Notes under the pieces: generated by a model
Database searches by the model: none
Told to the model about the DNA's origin: nothing
The model's input: only the letters and a program-made list of their open reading frames with translations
Assembly: GCA_902806015.1 (NCBI GenBank)
Contig: CADCUZ010000036.1
Span: forward strand, 1 to 46,392
Direction of reading: 5' to 3'
From: an uncultured Rubrobacteraceae bacterium
GTDB lineage: Bacteria > Actinomycetota > Rubrobacteria > Rubrobacterales > Rubrobacteraceae
DNA length: 46,392 nucleotides
Position numbers and translations under genes: made by a program
Shown here: one piece after another, positions 8,664 through 16,811 of the stretch
Position numbering within the stretch: the first letter of the stretch is position 1
Layout of the letters: the number at the start of each line of letters is the position of its first letter

Positions 8664-9502
8664 TCGATGCCAAAGAGCTGCCCGGCGGCGGCGTCGCCGC
8701 GAGCGTAGCGGTAGGTGTACTCCGGGGCCTCAAGAGGGGCCCCCACCTCGATCCAGGGCGTCGGGTGGTTCGCAATGGCAGCCCGTACCCGCACGCCACC
8801 GTAACCCGCCTCTCTGAGCGCGCCGTGCACCGTGCCGCAGGCCCGGGCCGGGGAGTTGTTGGTTTTCGATAGGTGCGCCAGGATCAGGTCCTTCAGGCCG
8901 TGCGGGGCGAGCGAGAGGGCAGCCCGGGCCGCCTGCCGGTTGGAGAGGTGCCCGTTAGGGGAGAAGATTCTGCGCTTCAGCTGCGCCGAGTACGGTCCCC
9001 TCGCGAGCCATTCGGTGTCGTGGTTCGCCTCCAGAACCGCGGCCTCGGCCCCGCGCATCCGGCTGAGGACACCCGATTCCGCCTGCCCGAGGTCGGTCGC
9101 CATGGCAACCTCGCGGCCGTCGCCGGAGATACGGACGCCGTAGGTCGGCGAGTCGTGCGGCACCCCGAAAAAGGTGACGGCCAGCCCGCCGATCGCCAAC
9201 GGCTCCTCCGCCGCGACCGACTCGACGGCCGTGCCGCCCGGTCGCGGGCCCGCCCGCACGCCGGGCGGGGCGAAGATCGGGACGCCGTAGTCCCTCGACA
9301 GCGCACGGGCGCCGCAAGTGTGGTCCGAATGGTCGTGGGTGAGCAGGACGGCCCCGACGTCGTGTACCGTCTTGCCGACGCGGGCGAGAAGCTTTTCGAG
9401 CCGCTTACCCGAGAGCCCGGCATCGATCAGCAAGCCGCCGTCTGCGCATTCCACGTAGGTGGCGTTGCCGGAGCTACCGCTCGAAAGGACGCTCAACCGC
9501 AA
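8660..9502 (-). CDS. Beta-lactamase-fold metal-dependent hydrolase, YycJ/WalJ type
   Basis: A 280-residue MBL-fold hydrolase. 'SVLSSGSSGNATYVE' at the start is the YycJ/WalJ signature, followed by 'LIDAGLSGKRLEKLL' and the metal site 'LTHDHSDHTCG'. Family members are thought to act as phosphodiesterases/nucleases linked to cell-wall or DNA maintenance; the exact substrate here is unknown. I chose TTG at 9502, which gives the conserved N-terminus and has AAGG about nine bases upstream. A GTG at 9550 in the same frame would add 16 unconserved residues. It overlaps rlmH by four bases. Confidence 0.85.
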   Translation of the reverse strand: MRLSVLSSGSSGNATYVECADGGLLIDAGLSGKRLEKLLARVGKTVHDVGAVLLTHDHSDHTCGARALSRDYGVPIFAPPGVRAGPRPGGTAVESVAAEEPLAIGGLAVTFFGVPHDSPTYGVRISGDGREVAMATDLGQAESGVLSRMRGAEAAVLEANHDTEWLARGPYSAQLKRRIFSPNGHLSNRQAARAALSLAPHGLKDLILAHLSKTNNSPARACGTVHGALREAGYGGVRVRAAIANHPTPWIEVGAPLEAPEYTYRYARGDAAAGQLFGIE

Positions 9503-9564
9503 ACCCGCACCTTGCTCTCCGTCGGGGTCAGACGGGCAAAATCTTAGCACGGGGGCGCGGGCGC

Positions 9565-10935
9565 TCAGGTTTGGCCTTCGACGAGCGCCCCCTGCACGAT
9601 CAGGCGCTCCTCGTAGTCAGGCAGGGTGCAGGTCTGGAGCGTGATCAGGGACTTGCCCTTGACCGCGTTCATCACGTCGACGCTCTCCGGGCCGACGACC
9701 GTGCGCTTCGTCACGCGGTACAGGTACTCGTTTCCGGCGGCGTCCTGGAGACGGATCTCGTCCCCCTCCTGTAGCTCGTCGAGGCGGAAGAACACGTAAT
9801 AGGAAGGCGTGCCCGCGAACCCGATGCGGTGCCCCGCGATAAACACGTTGGCTCCGTTCTGCCACGGGTACCCGGTCGCCGGGATGTGGACCGCGCCGTC
9901 TCTAAGCTTCTCCTCGGAGACGGTACCGAAGACGGGTATGTCCCTGACGCCGATCCTTGGGATGTCGAGCGAGAGGGTCTTGTCCTCCGGCCCGCCCGGA
10001 TCCCGCCCGAAGTTGAACGGCTTGACGATGGGTATCGCCCCGGCCGAGGTGGCGGAGGAGACGAACTTCTCGGGCGTCTGCGGGGCGCCCTCCGAGTAAA
10101 AGTCGCGGTACTCGGGGGCCTCGCCGGTGTCGATGCTGGCGCCGCCACCCGTGGTCTTGGTCTTCTCGGAGACGGTCACGTCGAAGGACGCGCCCTCCGG
10201 GATGCCGGCGCGGTCCGCGTTGTAAACCGTCCACCTCTCCCGGTCGGCGTCGTAGCGGACGCCCACGGGATGGTCGTTGTAGACGCCCTCGCCGCCCCCG
10301 GGGTTCCAGTTCTGGGTTACGGAGACGTCCGCGTCGGACTTGCCGTTGACGAGGGGATCGTCGATATACGTGGTGTCCCCCGAGACGTTCTCCGCCGTGG
10401 CTCTGTGGACGAAGCTGTCGGACTCCTGCGGGACTAGCACCTCGAAGGCCGCCCCGGCGGGCACGGGCGCCCGGTCCTGGTTGAAGATCGCCCACTGCTG
10501 CTGCACGGGCTCGTACCACACCCCGATGTTGTGTCCGTAGGCGCCGGTCGGCGAGGCGAACACCACGGCGTTCGCTTCTCCATCGATCTCGGGATCGCTC
10601 AGGTACGTGTAATCGCCCCTGCTGTTCTCTTCGGTCGCGCGGTGGACGGCCGGGGCGGCCGGGTCCTCCGGCGCCCCATCCTCAAAATGCTCGACGTTCT
10701 TTGAGGCTTTTGGCACTGCGTTTGTGACCTGCGCGTTCGTGGCTTTTTGTGGCCCGGGCCGCCCCTTCGCGGCCTTTTCGATCAGCTCCAGCCTCTCACC
10801 GGAGACGCTCGCGCTGGGGTTGGCGGCTTCGTCCCCGCCCCCGGGTATCTTCGGGCTGCAGGCCGGGGCGAGAAGCAGCGCGAAGAGGAGGAGGGCGATG
10901 ATCGCCCTCCTCCTCCGGATGGAACGACGGTGCAT
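9565..10935 (-). CDS. Sortase with N-terminal tandem repeat module
   Basis: A 456-residue exported protein. A basic N-terminus and hydrophobic segment end in 'LLLAPACSP' (Cys26), a weak lipobox, so it may be a lipoprotein or an N-anchored membrane protein. Two copies of an approximately 75-residue module follow (about 97-168 and 176-256); each starts 'VHRAT.EN' and contains 'TY..DP...G', 'GV.Y' and 'FN/YN.DRA..P.GA.F.V'. They resemble the repeat now called DUF7452 (name uncertain). The C-terminal third is a class D/E-type sortase: 'FIAGHRIGF' with His369, 'TLQTCTLPDYEERLIVQG' with Cys436 and Arg444. ATG at 10935 has AAGGGA upstream; an earlier GTG at 11007 lies inside the ferritin-like gene. 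It begins 28 bases after that gene, so cotranscription is likely. Confidence 0.88.
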   Translation of the reverse strand: MHRRSIRRRRAIIALLLFALLLAPACSPKIPGGGDEAANPSASVSGERLELIEKAAKGRPGPQKATNAQVTNAVPKASKNVEHFEDGAPEDPAAPAVHRATEENSRGDYTYLSDPEIDGEANAVVFASPTGAYGHNIGVWYEPVQQQWAIFNQDRAPVPAGAAFEVLVPQESDSFVHRATAENVSGDTTYIDDPLVNGKSDADVSVTQNWNPGGGEGVYNDHPVGVRYDADRERWTVYNADRAGIPEGASFDVTVSEKTKTTGGGASIDTGEAPEYRDFYSEGAPQTPEKFVSSATSAGAIPIVKPFNFGRDPGGPEDKTLSLDIPRIGVRDIPVFGTVSEEKLRDGAVHIPATGYPWQNGANVFIAGHRIGFAGTPSYYVFFRLDELQEGDEIRLQDAAGNEYLYRVTKRTVVGPESVDVMNAVKGKSLITLQTCTLPDYEERLIVQGALVEGQT

Positions 10936-10963
10936 ATCTACCGTGTTCCCTTGCGGTGCTGGG

Positions 10964-11656
10964 TTAGACCCGGCCGAAGCTGTTCCTGTCGCGGTATTCT
11001 TCGCCACCGGTTTCCATCATACCGCCCACGATGAACGGGGAGACCGCGGTCAGCACCTCGTCCATGGTGAGGGCGGCCGGGAAGGCCTCGATGGCGGCCG
11101 GAAGACCGCTGATGAGGTTATTCACGGCGACCACGTGCTCGCCCTCGACGCCGGCGATGCTGCCCGCGGCGGCGAGGATGTCGGGGCTGGCGATCATCGG
11201 AGCGGCGCCCAGGTAGGCGCCCACACCGACGGGCTCGAAGGTCGCGGCCAGCTCTAGGATGGCGGCCTGCGTGTCGAACGAGCCCTCGGGGAAGACGAAC
11301 TCCGGCTTCGCGACCGGGTTCGCACCGGCGCCCTCAAGCAAGCCGATTATGGCGTCGACGTGCTGGGACTCGTGGTCAAAAAGGTTCGTGACTACGGCTA
11401 GGGCGTCGCCCTCCAGGACACCCGCGTCCAGCGCCAGGCCGTAGAACTCGGCCTCGAGGTACTCCAGCGTCAGGGCGAAGTTGGCGATGTCCACGTCCCC
11501 GCCGGCGCCCTGGGCGGAGGCCTTGCTGGAGAGGAGAAGCGAACCGCCGGCCGCGCCGGCGCCAGCCGCCGCGAGGGTCTTGAAGAAGTCCCTCCGGCTA
11601 CGGGGCCGCGACGCGAACTCCCCCGCGCCCGGCACGTCTACTGTATGATTCTGCAT
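10964..11656 (-). CDS. Tat-exported ferritin-like protein (second of a pair)
   Basis: A 230-residue protein starting at ATG 11656 with GGGAGG eight to ten bases upstream. A twin-arginine signal 'RSRRDFFKTLAAAGAG' and a cleavage-like 'ASAQG' precede a four-helix ferritin-like domain (PF13668/DUF4439-type, related to desiccation-associated proteins). The helices carry 'LEYLEAEFYGLAL' and 'DHESQHVDAI', and later 'EGEHVVAVNNL', which supply Glu/His ligands suitable for a di-iron site. Export folded via Tat fits a metal-loaded protein. It is paired with the upstream paralogue and followed by the sortase. No C-terminal LPxTG-type sorting signal is present. Confidence 0.85.
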   Translation of the reverse strand: MQNHTVDVPGAGEFASRPRSRRDFFKTLAAAGAGAAGGSLLLSSKASAQGAGGDVDIANFALTLEYLEAEFYGLALDAGVLEGDALAVVTNLFDHESQHVDAIIGLLEGAGANPVAKPEFVFPEGSFDTQAAILELAATFEPVGVGAYLGAAPMIASPDILAAAGSIAGVEGEHVVAVNNLISGLPAAIEAFPAALTMDEVLTAVSPFIVGGMMETGGEEYRDRNSFGRV

Positions 11657-11672
11657 CTTTAGCTCTCCTCCC

Positions 11673-12329
11673 TTAACCCGTGATCCCGAACGGCGCCACG
11701 GCGTCCTGAACGGCGGCCAACGGCAGCGCCTCTTCGAAGGCGACATCGTTCGGCGGCACGACGAGGTTCATTATGTTGATCGCGGCCCGGTGCTGGCACT
11801 CGGCGTTGTGGATCGAGATCGCCGCGGCCAGTATGTCTTTGCTCTCAAGCGCCGGGGCGGCCCCCTGATAGGCGCCGATACCCACCGGCTCGAGCGTCGC
11901 CGCGTAGCCCAGGAACGTAGCCGCGTCGGCGGTGGCGTCCTCCGGGAAGGTGAACGCGGGCTCGGCCGGCACCCCTGCCCCGAGGTCCCCGAGCGTCGCC
12001 GCTATGGCCTCCGCGTGGGCGAACTCGTGGTCCCTGATGACCGCGATTTGATCGAGGAAGGTGTCCGCGAACAGGCCCGAGTCGGCGCCTATCGCGTAGA
12101 AGTTGCCCTCCAGGAGTTCCAGCTGGTAGGCGAACTGCAGGATCGCCGCGTCGCCTAGGCCTTGGTACGTGGTGTAAGGCGCGTCCTGCGCGTCGGCCCG
12201 GCTGGCCGCGAAGCCGCCGATACCCATCGCGGACAGCGCGGCCCCCGTCCATGCGGCCGTCTTTAAGAAGTTGCGCCGCGACGTCTCCCGATCAAACGCG
12301 ATCGGTCCGCGGCTCTCTAATCCACTCAT
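11673..12329 (-). CDS. Tat-exported ferritin-like protein (first of a pair)
   Basis: A 218-residue paralogue of the next gene. The Tat signal 'SRRNFLKTAAWTGAA' ends near 'SRADAQD'. The ferritin-like domain follows, with 'AYQLELLEGNFYAIG', 'RDHEFAHAEAI' and 'HNAECQHRAAIN' as the likely metal-binding helices. Probably a periplasmic/cell-wall protein for iron handling or oxidative/desiccation stress; no activity can be read from sequence. The start ATG is preceded by GGAAGGGTAGGGTAG. It is divergent from the ECF sigma gene, and 16 bases separate its stop from the ATG of the second paralogue. Confidence 0.85.
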   Translation of the reverse strand: MSGLESRGPIAFDRETSRRNFLKTAAWTGAALSAMGIGGFAASRADAQDAPYTTYQGLGDAAILQFAYQLELLEGNFYAIGADSGLFADTFLDQIAVIRDHEFAHAEAIAATLGDLGAGVPAEPAFTFPEDATADAATFLGYAATLEPVGIGAYQGAAPALESKDILAAAISIHNAECQHRAAINIMNLVVPPNDVAFEEALPLAAVQDAVAPFGITG

Positions 12330-12358
12330 CTACCCTACCCTTCCTAGTTGCCCTATGT

Positions 12359-12385
12359 GGCATCCGCTTCCAACGACTGGATGCC
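12359..12385. repeat. Inverted repeat upstream of the ferritin-like genes
   Basis: GGCATCC (12359-12365) and GGATGCC (12379-12385) form a perfect 7-base inverted repeat with a 13-base spacer, 30-56 bases before the start of the first ferritin-like gene. It could be an operator or a 5'-UTR hairpin. Confidence 0.4.
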
Positions 12386-12544
12386 TGTTCCTTCCACCAC
12401 TACGGAAGCCCCTGGACTAAGGATCACAACACTCCTGTAATGGACTCGTAATTTTTCCGCGATGTTTCTCAGCATTTTGCGGTCGCTTGGCGGCAGGACG
12501 GGCCGTCGTGATCCGGCCGCGTTCGCCTGCCGTAGAACCGGGGT

Positions 12545-13132
12545 ATGGCGGACAGCAGCAGGCAGTACCTGCTTTATGCGGACGAGGACCTGATGTCCCT
12601 TTTGGAGGCGGGCGACGCTGGGGCGTTCGCCGCGCTCTACGACCGCCACGGCCGGGCGGCCTACTCCCTCTCCTACAGGATGATGGGCGAGAAGCAGGCC
12701 GCCGAAGACCTGGCGCAGGACGCCTTCCTCAAGGTCTGGCGTTCGGCGGCAGGCTACAGGCCCGAGCGCGGCAGCGTGCGCACCTGGATCCTCTCCATCG
12801 TCCACAACCGCGGCATAGACCAGCTCCGCTCGCAGGCGAGCCGCCGGAGGACCCAGGAGAAGATCGAGGCCGAGGCCCCCAGGTCCCAGCCGAGCGAGGC
12901 CTTCTCAGAGACCTGGCGCAACTCCCAGCGCGACCAGGTCAGGGAGGCCCTCAGCACGCTCCCCTCCGAGCAGCTGAAGGTCCTCGAGCTGGCGTACTTC
13001 TCGGGCTACACCCACGTCGAGATCTCCAACCTTATGGCCCTCCCCTTGGGTACGGTCAAGGGCCGGATGCGGCTCGGGCTCAAAAAGATAAGGGACTACT
13101 TCGACCAGGAGAATGTGGCGGTACCAAGATGA
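12545..13132 (+). CDS. ECF-type RNA polymerase sigma factor (SigK/RpoE-like)
   Basis: A 195-residue extracytoplasmic-function sigma factor. Region 2 spans about residues 25-95 ('FAALYDRHGRAAYSLSYRM', 'AEDLAQDAFLKVWR', 'VRTWILSIVHNRGIDQLR') and region 4 about 130-180 ('ALSTLPSEQLKVLELAYF', 'SGYTHVEISNLMALPLGTVKGRMR'). The stop overlaps the ATG of the anti-sigma gene by four bases, the classical sigma/anti-sigma coupling. It is divergent from the ferritin-like/sortase group, which may belong to its regulon, although I found no convincing ECF promoter repeat in the shared upstream region. Confidence 0.93.
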   Translation: MADSSRQYLLYADEDLMSLLEAGDAGAFAALYDRHGRAAYSLSYRMMGEKQAAEDLAQDAFLKVWRSAAGYRPERGSVRTWILSIVHNRGIDQLRSQASRRRTQEKIEAEAPRSQPSEAFSETWRNSQRDQVREALSTLPSEQLKVLELAYFSGYTHVEISNLMALPLGTVKGRMRLGLKKIRDYFDQENVAVPR

Positions 13133-13869
13133 GCCCCATGAACGACGAGAGCTTCGAAGACCTGAAGGACGCTTACGTCCTCGGCGCGTTGCCTAACGAC
13201 GAGCGCGCGACCGTAGAGGCGTACCTCGCCCTGCACCCGGAACGCCAGGCGGAGATCGACGACCTCGTCGGGGTTGCCGGCTTGCTCGCCATTGCCCCGC
13301 CAGAGTACGAGCCTTCCGCCCACCTGCGACGCAGGCTGATGGGTGTTGTGGAGGCCGAGTCCGCCCGACACCGTGCCACCAGTCGCCGCCGGGCCTCTGC
13401 CTGGCTCGGCCGGTTCGCCGGCCTCCGCAACGTCGCCCTCGGGGCGGCGGCCCTGCTGGTGGTCGGCCTCTTTTCCTGGAACTTGCTGCTCCAGGAAGAC
13501 ATGCGGGACCTTCGCGGGCAGGTCGAGCAGGCGCGCACCGCAAACGGGGCGCAGGAGACCCAGGAGATAGAGTTGGGCGGCACCTGGGCAAAGCAGGGCG
13601 CCCGCGCGGAGGTTACGGCCCTCAAAGACGACCGCGCCATCCTCGTGGTGGAGGACATGCCCTCCATGCCGCACGACCGCACGGGGCAGGTCTGGGTCAT
13701 AAACGACGATGTGCCGGAACCCAGCGGCCTGCTCGAGCCGTCCGGCAACATGGCGGCGACCGCCATCACTACCCCCCTCGGCGGGGCGGACGCCATCGCG
13801 GTAACCGTCGAACCGGCGGGCGGCTCCGACAAACCCACAACCGATCCCGTGCTCGTCAAGGAACTCTAG
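13129..13869 (+). CDS. RskA-type anti-sigma factor
   Basis: A 246-residue single-pass membrane anti-sigma factor. The cytoplasmic N-terminal domain ('DLKDAYVLGALPNDERATVE') matches the anti-sigma fold but has no Cys or HxxxCxxC zinc motif. One transmembrane helix follows near residues 104-124 ('VALGAAALLVVGLFSW'), then an extracytoplasmic RskA C-terminal domain (PF10099-like: 'GTWAKQGARAEV', 'MPHDRTGQVWVI', 'ITTPLGGADAIAVTVEPAGG'). Its ATG overlaps the sigma stop (ATGA); a second ATG lies three codons later. By family knowledge it would hold the sigma factor inactive until proteolysis on an envelope signal. Confidence 0.9.
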   Translation: MSPMNDESFEDLKDAYVLGALPNDERATVEAYLALHPERQAEIDDLVGVAGLLAIAPPEYEPSAHLRRRLMGVVEAESARHRATSRRRASAWLGRFAGLRNVALGAAALLVVGLFSWNLLLQEDMRDLRGQVEQARTANGAQETQEIELGGTWAKQGARAEVTALKDDRAILVVEDMPSMPHDRTGQVWVINDDVPEPSGLLEPSGNMAATAITTPLGGADAIAVTVEPAGGSDKPTTDPVLVKEL

Positions 13870-13905
13870 GGCCGCATTTTCTTCCTCGCGGGGCCGCCAG
13901 CGCGC

Positions 13906-13931
13906 GTTTTATTTTCCGCGATGATGGGTAG
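13906..13931 (+). promoter_or_regulatory. SigB/SigF-like promoter for dodecin
   Basis: GTTTTA (13906-13911), a 14-base spacer and GGGTAG (13926-13931) fit the general-stress sigma consensus GTTTnn-N12-15-GGGWAW at all but the last base. The -10 ends 41 bases before the dodecin ATG, almost the same distance as at the two similar sites in this window. Confidence 0.55.
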
Positions 13932-13972
13932 ACATGGATTGTAGGGAGAGAGAATAGGTGAAAGGAGAAGCC

Positions 13973-14185
13973 ATGTCCGTAGCACGCGTAACCGAGTTGA
14001 GCGCGACCTCGCAGACGAGTTTCGAGGACGCGATTCAGGAAGCTATAAGCCGCGCCACTTCCACACTGCGTGGGGTCGAAGGAGCCTGGATCAAAGACCA
14101 GAACGTCCTCATTCAGGATGGCAACATCACCGGGTACAAGGTGAATTTGGCGGTCACCTTCATCTTGGAGGATGGCGCCTCCTAG
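13973..14185 (+). CDS. Dodecin family flavin-binding protein
   Basis: A 70-residue dodecin, a small dodecameric protein that stores riboflavin/FMN and limits flavin photochemistry. 'VTELSATSQTSFEDAIQEAI' followed by 'ATSTLRGVEGAWI' and 'ITGYKVNLAVTFILED' match the beta-alpha-beta-beta family pattern and its usual length. ATG at 13973 follows AAAGGAGAAGCC; an in-frame GTG at 13958 lies upstream of that ribosome-binding site and is rejected. It is monocistronic, with a candidate stress promoter upstream and a strong terminator downstream. Confidence 0.92.
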   Translation: MSVARVTELSATSQTSFEDAIQEAISRATSTLRGVEGAWIKDQNVLIQDGNITGYKVNLAVTFILEDGAS

Positions 14186-14211
14186 AAGCAACGTGAGGCA
14201 GAGAACCGTTG

Positions 14212-14240
14212 CCCCGGCCGCATGGCCGGGGTTTTCTCTT
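14212..14240 (+). terminator. Intrinsic terminator after dodecin
   Basis: A perfect 8-base GC stem CCCCGGCC / GGCCGGGG (14212-14219, 14224-14231) with a GCAT loop, followed by TTTTCTCTT. It starts 26 bases after the dodecin stop. Confidence 0.9.
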
Positions 14241-14289
14241 GCCCGGCGGGACGGGCATGAGGGGGTGATCCGGAACGCCAGACGGGTGG

Positions 14290-15333
14290 TTGCCTTTCGC
14301 TGCGCCGGCCGCTGCTCTGCTCGGCGCCTACCTCGGCCAACGGCTGCGCGTTCCCGCGGGCGCGTTCACGGGCGCGATGGTGGGCGTCGGGCTCCTTTTT
14401 GCAGTCCTTGGGTTTCCGGAGGTGAGGACCCCACCGCCCCTCTACCAGATGCTGCAACTCCTGGTTGGAATCCTCGTGGGGCTGAGGGTCACTTGCGAGT
14501 CCCTGGCCTCGGGGGCGAGGACGCTGTTACCGGCCGCCGTCCTGGCGGTAATCTTTTTGCTCTCCGGGGTGGCGGCCGCCGGCGCCGCCGTCTGGCTCAC
14601 GGGCATGTCGCCCGCAACGGCGCTCTTCGCGGCGGCGCCCGGCGGGCTTACCGAGATGGCGACCATCGGGACGGGCCTCGGCGCGGACGGCCTCGCCGTC
14701 GCCGCCATCCACCTCTCGCGCCTGCTGCTGGTGATCTTCGCGGCGAACCTGTTCCTCGCCCGGGCGCGGTCCCACCATCCCGCGCCCGGTGAACCGGCGA
14801 GCAGGGGCGATGGACAAGGTTTGGGGCCGCGAGACGGTGGCGCGGTCGTCAGGTTCGGCCTGATCGCCTGCGCCGGCCTCGTAGGCGGGATATTGGGCCT
14901 GGCGCTGACGCCGCTTCCGGCCGGCGGCGTCCTGGGGTCGCTCGCCGGGTCTGGGCTGGCGCGCGTCTCAGTCCGGGGGGCCGTGCCGGAGCGGGGTTTC
15001 AATCTGCTCGTGCAGGTCTCCGGTGGAGGCATCATCGGCCTCGGGTTCTCCGCCAAGTTCTTCGAGACGCTGGCGCAGTTAGCTGGGGCGGCACTGGTCG
15101 TAAACGCCACGCAGATGCTGGCCTGGGCGCTTGCGGGCTACCTTCTGGTCAAGGTCTTCCGTTTCCACCCCGAGACCGCCACCTTCGCGGCGGCCCCCGG
15201 AGGGATGGGCACCCTCCTCTCCATAATCGGCGAGACGGACGCGGACATCGTCAGGGTGGCCTTCACCCACCTCTTCCGTCTCAGCGCCACCATCGTGGTA
15301 GTACCGCTCTTGGTAGCGGCGCTCCTGGTTTAG
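14290..15333 (+). CDS. AbrB-family (PF05145) integral membrane protein
   Basis: A 347-residue polytopic membrane protein with two homologous halves, each ending in the family's 'AAAPGG' loop ('LFAAAPGGLTEMATIG' and 'TFAAAPGGMGTLLSIIG'). About nine or ten hydrophobic helices are visible. The family was once called putative ammonia monooxygenase; members are now regarded as transporters or regulators of unknown substrate. The likely start is TTG at 14290 after GACGGG; there is no nearby in-frame ATG or GTG. A conserved 'GLRVT' segment follows the second helix. It stands alone, after the dodecin terminator. Confidence 0.82.
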   Translation: MPFAAPAAALLGAYLGQRLRVPAGAFTGAMVGVGLLFAVLGFPEVRTPPPLYQMLQLLVGILVGLRVTCESLASGARTLLPAAVLAVIFLLSGVAAAGAAVWLTGMSPATALFAAAPGGLTEMATIGTGLGADGLAVAAIHLSRLLLVIFAANLFLARARSHHPAPGEPASRGDGQGLGPRDGGAVVRFGLIACAGLVGGILGLALTPLPAGGVLGSLAGSGLARVSVRGAVPERGFNLLVQVSGGGIIGLGFSAKFFETLAQLAGAALVVNATQMLAWALAGYLLVKVFRFHPETATFAAAPGGMGTLLSIIGETDADIVRVAFTHLFRLSATIVVVPLLVAALLV

Positions 15334-15528
15334 GACGAAAGGGTGTGCATCCGGGGCCGGATGTCGAAGACAAGATTTGCGGGCTCGTCGGTAGCCCGGC
15401 GCTTCGCGACGGGCGGGTCCATCTCCCGCGAGCGGGCCAGGTCTGGTAGTACGTCCGTCGGAACCCAGGGTCCTTCGGTGCAGGGATCCACCCCTTGACC
15501 GGAAGACCGAACGCCACCGGCTCTCTAA
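15334..15528. other. Unassigned remnant between AbrB gene and GH63 pseudogene
   Basis: On the minus strand short open segments such as 'FGLPVKGWIPAPKDPG' and, in another frame, 'DLARSREMDPPVAKRRATDE' occur without a start or a continuous frame. I do not recognise them. They may be the far end of the decayed region that continues into the GH63 pseudogene. Confidence 0.3.
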
Positions 15529-16740
15529 TCATCGTGCGCGAGCCAGTTCAGGACGACGGCGGCGGCAGTCTAGCATTTGGTCGTCGGAGCCCAAGGGCTC
15601 GCCGGTGAAGGGCTCATAGTACTCGGCGAACTGGCCGGAGGAGAACCCGGCGAGGGCGGCGCACCTGAGGCTCTCGGCCCGTTGGTGCGCACCCGCGCGC
15701 AGGAGCGACCACCAGATCAATCACACCACCACGGGCCGCACGGGGCCGCGCCAGTAGCCGCGCGGGTGGAAGCCGGACTCGTTCGGGCTGGTGGAGGGCA
15801 GCGGACGCCGCAAAAGTGCGGGTGACCGAGAGAGTCCTGCGAGTGGAGAATCTACATCGTTTCGGCCTGCCGTTCTGCGTTCAGGGCGCTGGCTACCCGG
15901 GCGGAGATCTCGCAGCTCCCGATCGGCCCCTTCCACGATCTCGCAGATCTTTAACAGCGCCTCGTTGGCCGCCACCAGGATGGGGCTGAAGGGCACATCC
16001 TTGACCAAAAAAGGATGAGAGCGCTAGAGCCGGGCCCCGTTGCAACGAGCGTCTTTGAACTTCTACCAGCTAGGTGTAGCGGGCGTACACCTCGTCTGTG
16101 GGTCGCTCGGAGGGGTCGTCCACGTGCCCGAGTCCCGGCGGTCCTAGGGTGGCATCTCGCCGACCTCGACCGCCCGTAGCGGCGCGTCCCAGCGGGGGGA
16201 GTTGTCCGTGCCGCTCTCCCACGGGTGGTAGATGGTCACGAGCCCCGAGCCCTCCGGGTCGCGCGCCGTCGCCAGGTAGCGGTGCCACCTCAGGGGCTCC
16301 GGGTAGATCTCGCGCAGAAGGCCAAGCGTCGTCTTCCCGCCAGCCCCGCGGCGGTCTTCCAGACCCTGAGCCCCCCGATAGCATGGTCGGGGGCTGGCAG
16401 AGGGCGCTGGTGTAGGGCCGCGCGTCGGGGAAGAGGCCGGCGCTGACCCAGTGCACCGGACCTCGAAGGTAGCTTTCGGGCGGCGCCCCAGGGTTGAAGA
16501 CGATATGCGGCACCTGGCCGGTCTTCCGCTGGTGCTCGAAAAGACGAGCAGCTCTTGGGCCTCCCGCCCTGAGTCTAGGTGGGCCAGTCCGATGGCCACG
16601 AAGCCGGTGTCCCAGCTCCGCTGGTGTGGGTAGAGGTTCGGGGCGGCCCTCGTCCACCCCCCATGTCGCGTTGCGGCGCAACACCTCCGCCTCTTGCTGA
16701 GAAAGTCCGAGAAGGGCCGCGGCTCGCATGAGGGCGTCAA
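15529..16740 (-). pseudogene. GH63 mannosylglycerate/glucosylglycerate hydrolase pseudogene
   Basis: Fragments of one glycoside hydrolase family 63 enzyme follow each other in the right order, in alternating frames. In order they are 'AEVLRRNATWGVDEG', 'NLYPHQRSWDTGFVAIGLAHL', 'VPHIVFNPGAPPESYLRGP', 'LREIYPEPLRWHRYLATARD', 'GLVTIYHPWESGTDNSPRWD', 'DPSERPTDEVYARY', 'ILVAANEALLKICEIVE', 'ESGFHPRGYWRGPV', a TGA at the 'VVVNW' position, and 'WWSLLRAGAHQRAESLR...FAEYYEPFTGEPLGSDD'. At least four frameshifts and several stops separate them. The span (about 1.2 kb) is a little shorter than the family's usual 1.3-1.4 kb. The intact enzyme hydrolyses the compatible solutes mannosylglycerate or glucosylglycerate. 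The family call is firm; the exact substrate is not. Confidence 0.82.
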
Positions 16741-16811
16741 TGCTAACAGAACGGCCTAAAAAAGGGCGTCAGGACCCGGCAAAACGGGCCCGGGAGTTGT
16801 ATCTTCTGGGC

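Noticed and set aside
12330..12470. ECF-type promoter GGAAC...CGTT before the ferritin-like genes
   Set aside because: The two elements are only 11 bases apart, whereas ECF promoters need about 16-17.
12487..13128. Upstream extension of the anti-sigma frame through the sigma factor gene
   Set aside because: The extension overlaps a clear ECF sigma gene in another frame; the ATGA overlap at 13129 is the natural start.
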